Assembly (NCBI GenBank): GCA_031431335.1
Contig: JANPDG010000273.1
Span: 1-17,030 of the forward strand
Direction of reading: 5' to 3'
From: JAAFIP01 sp031431335
GTDB lineage: Bacteria; Pseudomonadota; Gammaproteobacteria; Burkholderiales; Burkholderiaceae_C
DNA length: 17,030 bases
The position numbers and the translations under genes are program-made. Position 1 is the stretch's first letter. The number at the start of each line of letters is the position of its first letter. The notes under the pieces were generated by a model that saw only the letters and a program-made list of their open reading frames with translations, was not told the DNA's origin and searched no databases. This document shows, piece after piece, positions 12,962 to 17,030 of the stretch.

Positions 12962-14110
12962 ATGTCTAGACAACACAAACTTTTCGATGCAGCTGAAAAT
13001 GAGCCCGCAGCCGATGCCACCGCCCTCACTATTGCGGCTCAGCAGCTGGGCCCAGAGCAGCGTTTGTTTAATCAGCTATTAGGCAAAATAGAAAAGCAAA
13101 CCGACGACCTGCAAAACCTCAAAGCCATGGTGCAGGCCCATGCGGCCGAGGCCGGCACCAAGCTGGCACCGCTGCGTGCGCAGGTCTATGCGCAGCAAGA
13201 AAAGATGGTGCTTTTTCTCGACGAGCGTATCCGCGTGCCCAGAGGATTGTCCAAGCGGGTGTGTGAGGATATAGACGACATCATTGCAGTGCTGCTAGAG
13301 GCGGTGATGGCAGCGGGCGACCCCAGCCCTGCACTGCAAGCTATTGCGGATCGATTTGAAATACCAGAGGACGACTATGGCGATGATGAGGACCTGGAAG
13401 ATGGCCTCGACAAAGAAACCTCATCGCAGCTCAACCGCGCCATGGCCCAGGCCATGGGCGTAGAGGTGGATGCACAAGGGCTGCTTTCAACGGACGAGAT
13501 GATCGAAGCGCTGATGCGAAAAATGCAGGCCGAAGACGAAGCCGCAATGAACGCCCACGAAGCCCGCCAAGCCAAACGCAAAAAGTCACCCAAACAAAAG
13601 CTGGCCGAGCAAGAACAACTAGATGCCCACAGCGCCTTGCGCACCATCTATCGCAAACTCGCCAGCGCCCTGCACCCTGACCGCGAGACCGACCCTGCCG
13701 AGCGCACCCGCAAAACAGCACTCATGGTGCGCGTCAACGCTGCCAACGACAGCAAAGACCTGCTGGCCTTGCTGCGCCTACAGCTAGAGATTGACCAGAT
13801 CGATCCAGCCTCTGTTGCGGCCATGGCCGACGACAAGATACGCAGCTTTAACCGCATGCTCAAAGAGCAGCTCAAAACGCTGCAGCAAGAGCACCAAATG
13901 GTGCTCCACAGTGTGCGAGGGTCGTACAACGTAGGTTATGGAGCAGTTACGCCTAAAGTTTTAATGGCCTCATTGCGCGCACAGATACAGCGCATGCAGG
14001 AGGTGTTGGAAATTTTCAACTACGACTTAGCGGCAGTTCAAGATGACAAAAAACTCAAAAAATGGGTCAAAGCGCAAATCGCGGCTTTAGATGCTGAATA
14101 CGCGTACTAG
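12962..14110 (+). CDS. J-domain protein of unknown function
   Basis: 382 aa, predicted cytoplasmic, with no signal peptide. The region from about 220 to 278 looks like a J domain: LRTIYRKLASALHPDRETDP carries the HPD tripeptide at 238-240, followed by a helix ending in LLALLRLQLEID. J domains stimulate the ATPase of DnaK-type Hsp70s. The rest is mostly charged helix. There is a coiled-coil-like N-terminal part (about 33-90), an acidic stretch EDDYGDDEDLEDG (136-148) and a Lys/Arg-rich stretch just before the J domain. No zinc fingers and no DnaJ C-terminal domain are present, so it is not DnaJ or CbpA; a dedicated co-chaperone is likely. It starts 12 bases after hisC and is probably co-transcribed with it. 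Confidence 0.85.
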   Translation: MSRQHKLFDAAENEPAADATALTIAAQQLGPEQRLFNQLLGKIEKQTDDLQNLKAMVQAHAAEAGTKLAPLRAQVYAQQEKMVLFLDERIRVPRGLSKRVCEDIDDIIAVLLEAVMAAGDPSPALQAIADRFEIPEDDYGDDEDLEDGLDKETSSQLNRAMAQAMGVEVDAQGLLSTDEMIEALMRKMQAEDEAAMNAHEARQAKRKKSPKQKLAEQEQLDAHSALRTIYRKLASALHPDRETDPAERTRKTALMVRVNAANDSKDLLALLRLQLEIDQIDPASVAAMADDKIRSFNRMLKEQLKTLQQEHQMVLHSVRGSYNVGYGAVTPKVLMASLRAQIQRMQEVLEIFNYDLAAVQDDKKLKKWVKAQIAALDAEYAY

Positions 14111-14226
14111 TAGATTAAAGTGACAAGCGCGTGATGAGCACACGCACTATGCAAGTTGGCAGCAAGGCTGCAAGCGGTGGCTAGACTTTATGTGTTTCCA
14201 ATTGCAATACTTGATCGGCGTATGGC

Positions 14227-14248
14227 CAGTGACATTGAACTGTCACTG
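14227..14248. other. 8-bp inverted repeat upstream of the PhoX-type gene
   Basis: CAGTGACA (14227-14234) and TGTCACTG (14241-14248) flank a 6-nt loop, with no T-run after it. It overlaps the Pho-box-like site and may be an operator in its own right. Confidence 0.5.
14229..14246 (+). promoter_or_regulatory. Candidate Pho box upstream of the PhoX-type gene
   Basis: GTGACATTGAACTGTCAC matches the 18-bp Pho-box pattern (two CTGTCA-like halves, 11-bp spacing) at about 12 of 18 positions; the second half is intact. A weak -10-like TACCCT starts ten bases further on (14257), the spacing expected for a PhoB-activated promoter. It lies 49 bp before the start codon. Confidence 0.35.
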
Positions 14249-14295
14249 AGCTTGCCTACCCTCCACGGTGTGATTCAACCCAACCTGGAGCTACG

Positions 14296-16134
14296 ATGTC
14301 TTATCTCACTGACCGCGCCCGCGATGCGCACGCTGCCCGCTACCCTACCGCGCCAACCCGCGACGTGCCGGGCCAAATGTTCGATGATGTCATTCAAAAA
14401 ATGCCGCTTAACCGCCGCAGTGTGTTGCGCGGTGGCTTTGGTGCGTCGATGGCAGCCATCTTTGGAGCCGCAGGCTTGAGCGCCTGCGGCGGAGGCGGTG
14501 GCGGCGACGCTGTTGCCGCTGCGGCAGTAGACGACTTCAGCATAGCGTTCAAGAAAGTCAATCCACTCACCAGCGACGCCGTCGTGGTGCCGCCAGGCTA
14601 TACCATGGATGTGCTGTTTAGCGCAGGCGATGCGGTAGAGACTGGCTCGGCGGCCTATGCCGGCACACCACTGACCTCGGCTGAGACCGAAAAGTTTGCT
14701 GGCGGCCAGCATGATGGGATGCACTTTTTTGAGCTGCCCGGGGTTGACGGCAACAAGCGCGGCCTGCTGGCGATCAACCACGAAGCGCCCGATGCAGCCA
14801 TTTTGGGAGTAACCAGCCAAGACCCCACCGTATGGACACTTGAGCAAAAGAAAATTGTGCTCTCCAGCGTCGGCGTGTCGGTGATCGAAGTCGAGGAAGT
14901 CGCAGGCAAGTGGACGGTGAAGAAAAACTCTGCCTACAACAAGCGCTATACCGGCAACAGCACCTATGCCGTCAGCGGCCCTGCGGCAGCGGCTGTGGGC
15001 GCCACCGTGGTGGGCACACTGAACAACTGCGCTAGCGGCGAGACCCCCTGGGGCACCTACCTGACCTGCGAAGAAACCACAGACAACTACCTTGACCCTA
15101 CCCAAAACCCACTCGGCTACGGCTGGGTGGTAGAGATTGACCCACAAAACCAGCTGGCCGGCATGCCAGTCAAGCGCACCGCACTGGGCCGCTTTGACCA
15201 CGAAAACACCGCCTACATGCTCGACGCTGCTGGCAATATGGCGCTGTACATGGGTGATGACAGCACGCCAGGCTGCATTTACAAGTTTGTGCCCAGCGCT
15301 AAAGTCAGCACTACGAGCCGTGCGGCAAACGCCAATTTGCTTGACGCAGGCACGCTGTATGCGGCCAAGTTCAACGCCGACGGCACGGGCAGCTGGCTGG
15401 CGCTGGTGCAAGGGCAAAACGGTTTGGTCGTGGGCGCGAGCGACCCAGGCAATGTGAGCCAAGGCGCGCAAACCCCGGTGACAGTGAATTTTGCCAACCA
15501 ATCAGACGTGCTGATCAACACCAAAGCCGCTGCACGCATAGCGGGTGCCACTCTGATGGATCGCCCCGAGTGGATTTCGGTGGGCCCTGACCAAAAGATT
15601 TACGTCACGCTGACCAACAATGGCAGCCGTACCGTGACCGATGCCGCCAACCCGCGTGCCAACAACTCACACGGCCATATCGTGCGCTGGACTGAGACGG
15701 GCAACTCGCCCACAGCCGCCACCTTCAAGTGGGAGCTGTTCTTGCTAGCGGGCGACCAGCGCCTGAGCGCCAGCAACCTCAAGGGCAACATCAACGGTGA
15801 CACCTTTTCTAGCCCCGATGGCGTGCGCGTAGACCCCAAAGGACGCCTCTGGGTGCAAACCGATGCAAGCACCAGCAGCACCACGACCAACACCTTTGGC
15901 AACAACGCCATGTACTACGTGAACCAAACTACCAAAGAATCGACCCGATTTTTGGTGGGGCCTACAGGCTGCGAGATCACAGGCTTAGCCTACACGCCCA
16001 GCCTGAAAACATTTTTTATCAACATTCAGCACCCCAGCGGCACATGGCCATCGGCGCTGCAGGGCAACACCTACCCAGCCCGCTCGTCCACCATCGTGGT
16101 GCGGCGCACGGACGGCAAGCCTGTAGGCGCTTGA
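14296..16134 (+). CDS. PhoX family phosphatase-like protein, Tat-exported lipoprotein
   Basis: 612 aa. PhoX-family (formerly DUF839) proteins are calcium/iron-dependent alkaline phosphatases, although many relatives are untested. The twin-arginine motif NRRSVLR is at 39-45 after a long N-region, and a lipobox LSAC follows with Cys 64 and a Gly run. A Tat-exported, lipid-anchored protein is thus predicted. Family segments are GGQHDGMHFFELPG (136-149), LLAINHE, TPWGTYLTCEE with Cys 258 and two Glu (candidate metal ligands), RFDHE (299-303), SPDGVRVDPKGRLWVQTD, and the C-terminal GCEITGLAYTP and NIQHPSGTWP. GGAG (14287-14290) precedes the ATG. Likely induced by phosphate starvation if the upstream Pho-box-like site is real. 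Confidence 0.88.
   Translation: MSYLTDRARDAHAARYPTAPTRDVPGQMFDDVIQKMPLNRRSVLRGGFGASMAAIFGAAGLSACGGGGGGDAVAAAAVDDFSIAFKKVNPLTSDAVVVPPGYTMDVLFSAGDAVETGSAAYAGTPLTSAETEKFAGGQHDGMHFFELPGVDGNKRGLLAINHEAPDAAILGVTSQDPTVWTLEQKKIVLSSVGVSVIEVEEVAGKWTVKKNSAYNKRYTGNSTYAVSGPAAAAVGATVVGTLNNCASGETPWGTYLTCEETTDNYLDPTQNPLGYGWVVEIDPQNQLAGMPVKRTALGRFDHENTAYMLDAAGNMALYMGDDSTPGCIYKFVPSAKVSTTSRAANANLLDAGTLYAAKFNADGTGSWLALVQGQNGLVVGASDPGNVSQGAQTPVTVNFANQSDVLINTKAAARIAGATLMDRPEWISVGPDQKIYVTLTNNGSRTVTDAANPRANNSHGHIVRWTETGNSPTAATFKWELFLLAGDQRLSASNLKGNINGDTFSSPDGVRVDPKGRLWVQTDASTSSTTTNTFGNNAMYYVNQTTKESTRFLVGPTGCEITGLAYTPSLKTFFINIQHPSGTWPSALQGNTYPARSSTIVVRRTDGKPVGA
14467..14490 (+). other. GC-rich hairpin over the lipobox codons
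   Basis: GCCGCAGGC (14467-14475) and GCCTGCGGC (14482-14490) form a perfect 9-bp stem with a 6-nt loop. They encode the AAGLSACG region at the end of the signal peptide. Codon choice for Ala/Gly runs could produce it by chance. Confidence 0.6.
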
Positions 16135-16142
16135 GTTTTTTT
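16116..16142 (+). terminator. Probable intrinsic terminator overlapping the PhoX-type gene's stop codon
   Basis: CAAGC (16116-16120) pairs with GCTTG (16129-16133) around an 8-nt loop that can itself extend pairing through GCC/GGC. After AG comes a run of seven T (16136-16142). The stem is short, but the T-run is clean. Confidence 0.5.
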
Positions 16143-16161
16143 AGATGCGGTTTTAAAGTGC

Positions 16162-16167
16162 GACAAT
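16162..16167 (+). promoter_or_regulatory. Candidate -10 box (GACAAT) for hisB
   Basis: GACAAT ends six bases before the hisB ATG (16174), so the transcript would be leaderless or nearly so. TTTAGA (16140-16145), 16 bases upstream, is a possible weak -35. hisB has no Shine-Dalgarno sequence, which fits. Confidence 0.45.
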
Positions 16168-16173
16168 ATCGCC

Positions 16174-16764
16174 ATGAACCGCACCGCTGAAGTCACCCGC
16201 AACACCAACGAAACCCAAATCACCGTCAAGCTCAACCTTGACGGTACGGGCGTGGCCAACCTGTCTACAGGCATTGGGTTTTTTGACCACATGCTCGACC
16301 AAATCGCCCGCCACGGGCTAATCGACCTGGACATCAAGGCCGTAGGCGATCTGCACATCGACGGCCATCACACGGTAGAAGACGTGGGTATCACACTGGG
16401 TCAAGCCGTGTTCAAGGCGGTGGGCGACAAAAAAGGCATCAAGCGCTATGGACATGCCTATGTACCGCTGGACGAGGCTTTAAGCCGCGTGGTGATCGAC
16501 TTTTCTGGCCGTCCGGGCCTGCACATGAATGTGCCTTTCAAATCTGGCATCGTGGGCGAGTTTGACACCCAGTTGGCGTATGAGTTCTTTCAAGGCTTTG
16601 TGAACCACGCCCTGGTCACCCTGCACATCGACAACCTGACCGGCGACAACGCCCACCATCAAGCCGAGACCGTGTTCAAAGCCTTCGCACGCGCCGTGCG
16701 CATGGCGCTAGAGCTGGACCCGCGCTCTGCGGGTGTGATTCCGTCCACCAAGGGCAGCCTGTAG
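16174..16764 (+). CDS. hisB: Imidazoleglycerol-phosphate dehydratase
   Basis: 196 aa, the single-function form without the phosphatase domain of the E. coli enzyme. It dehydrates imidazole-glycerol phosphate to imidazole-acetol phosphate using two manganese ions. The metal-binding motifs HHTVED (65-70) and HHQAE (161-165) are present, along with GIGFFDHMLDQIARHG (33-48). The protein ends normally in DPRSAGVIPSTKGSL. It lies 39 bp after the PhoX-type gene with a terminator-like hairpin and a -10-like box between, so it probably starts a new transcript. Repeat copy 3 follows before hisH. Confidence 0.96.
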   Translation: MNRTAEVTRNTNETQITVKLNLDGTGVANLSTGIGFFDHMLDQIARHGLIDLDIKAVGDLHIDGHHTVEDVGITLGQAVFKAVGDKKGIKRYGHAYVPLDEALSRVVIDFSGRPGLHMNVPFKSGIVGEFDTQLAYEFFQGFVNHALVTLHIDNLTGDNAHHQAETVFKAFARAVRMALELDPRSAGVIPSTKGSL

Positions 16765-16810
16765 GCGCCGCTACTCTATTGGAGTGCCTGCTGTATATTT
16801 AGAAACAGTG

Positions 16811-16879
16811 TTTTGGAAGAAAAATTGGCAGTTTTCCGACGTGGATATTGAATAGTTCGCTATTAATATTATAGTAAAT
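16811..16879 (+). repeat. 69-bp dispersed repeat, copy 3 (between hisB and hisH)
   Basis: The core TTTTCCGACGTGGATATT is identical to the other two copies. The hairpin is rearranged: ATATT (16845-16849) and AATAG (16851-16855) pair with CTATT (16860-16864) and AATAT (16865-16869) around a TTCG loop, with G16850 bulged. It lies 46 bp after hisB and 56 bp before hisH, oriented as hisH. Confidence 0.85.
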
Positions 16880-16935
16880 AACGGTATTGAATCATCCCAT
16901 CCAAGCGCTATGCCAGCCTTACACACTCTATTATT

Positions 16936-17030
16936 ATGGCCAGCCAAACCGTTGTAGTTGTTGACTATGGCATGGGCAATTTACGCTCCGTGTCTAACGC
17001 AGTCCAAGAAGCCGCCAAGGGCTCTGGCCT
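16936..17030 (+). CDS. hisH: Imidazole glycerol phosphate synthase, glutamine amidotransferase subunit (5' part)
   Basis: Only the first 31 complete codons are inside the window. VVVVDYGMGNLRSVSNAVQ is the characteristic N-terminus of HisH, which hydrolyses glutamine and channels ammonia to HisF. The catalytic Cys lies beyond the window. No Shine-Dalgarno sequence precedes the ATG; the AT-rich stretch 16920-16934 may hold a -10 box (TACACA or TATTAT), which would give a very short leader. The gap before it carries repeat copy 3. Confidence 0.93.
   Translation, partial: MASQTVVVVDYGMGNLRSVSNAVQEAAKGSG

Noticed and set aside
13440..13906. Two 8-bp-arm inverted repeats in the J-domain gene (around 13440-13457 and 13889-13906)
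   Set aside because: Arms of this size are expected by chance in a GC-rich coding region of this length, and neither lies at a gene boundary.
14129..14171. Small hairpins (GCGTG/CACGC and GCAGC/GCTGC) after the J-domain gene
   Set aside because: Stems of 5 bp with no T-run after them; not convincing as a terminator.

Overview
The window reads as a contiguous piece of a Burkholderiales (betaproteobacterial) chromosome, most likely Comamonadaceae. The evidence is the gene order (gltD, then an mlaFEDACB block, an ABC-2 exporter, ibaG/bolA, murA and his genes), the protein sequences, and promoter-like TACAAT/GACAAT boxes placed almost on the start codon. Every gene I can support lies on the + strand. 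The genus is inferred; no rRNA or tRNA is present.

Layout. 2-181 is the 3' end of an antibiotic-biosynthesis-monooxygenase-like gene. Its last codons lie in a 36-bp sequence that recurs 30 bp further on. 379-1845 is gltD (glutamate synthase small subunit), without gltB directly upstream. 1918-5963 is the Mla phospholipid-transport set in the order mlaF, E, D, A, C, B. 6051-7708 is a two-gene ABC-2 exporter. 7733-7975 is a BolA/IbaG protein and 8003-9292 is murA. From 9321 the histidine genes follow: hisG, hisD, hisC, hisB and the start of hisH. Three other genes are interleaved with them: a small exported Rap1a/Tai-like protein after hisD, and a J-domain protein plus a Tat-exported PhoX-type lipoprotein between hisC and hisB.

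How the genes fit together. mla, the exporter, ibaG and murA form a cell-envelope block (outer-membrane lipid asymmetry and peptidoglycan precursor synthesis). This is joined to amino-acid biosynthesis at both ends: gltD, and then his. Many junctions overlap by 1-4 nt (mlaF/E, mlaD/A, the exporter pair, hisD/Rap1a-like), so translational coupling is likely.

What stands out. (1) A 69-bp AT-rich repeat with a hairpin-forming 3' half occurs three times without length change, always in an intergenic gap: before gltD, before hisC (inverted) and before hisH. Its 18-nt core is identical in all three. (2) At the murA-hisG junction an exact 18-bp direct repeat leaves the ancestral-looking hisG start reading into an 11-codon minigene. 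That minigene's TGA overlaps a TTG start that has a good Shine-Dalgarno sequence. (3) There is a 20-bp perfect palindrome inside mlaB. (4) A Pho-box-like site precedes the PhoX-type gene. No gap between genes exceeds about 200 bp, and I see no rRNA, tRNA, insertion sequence or convincing CRISPR array.
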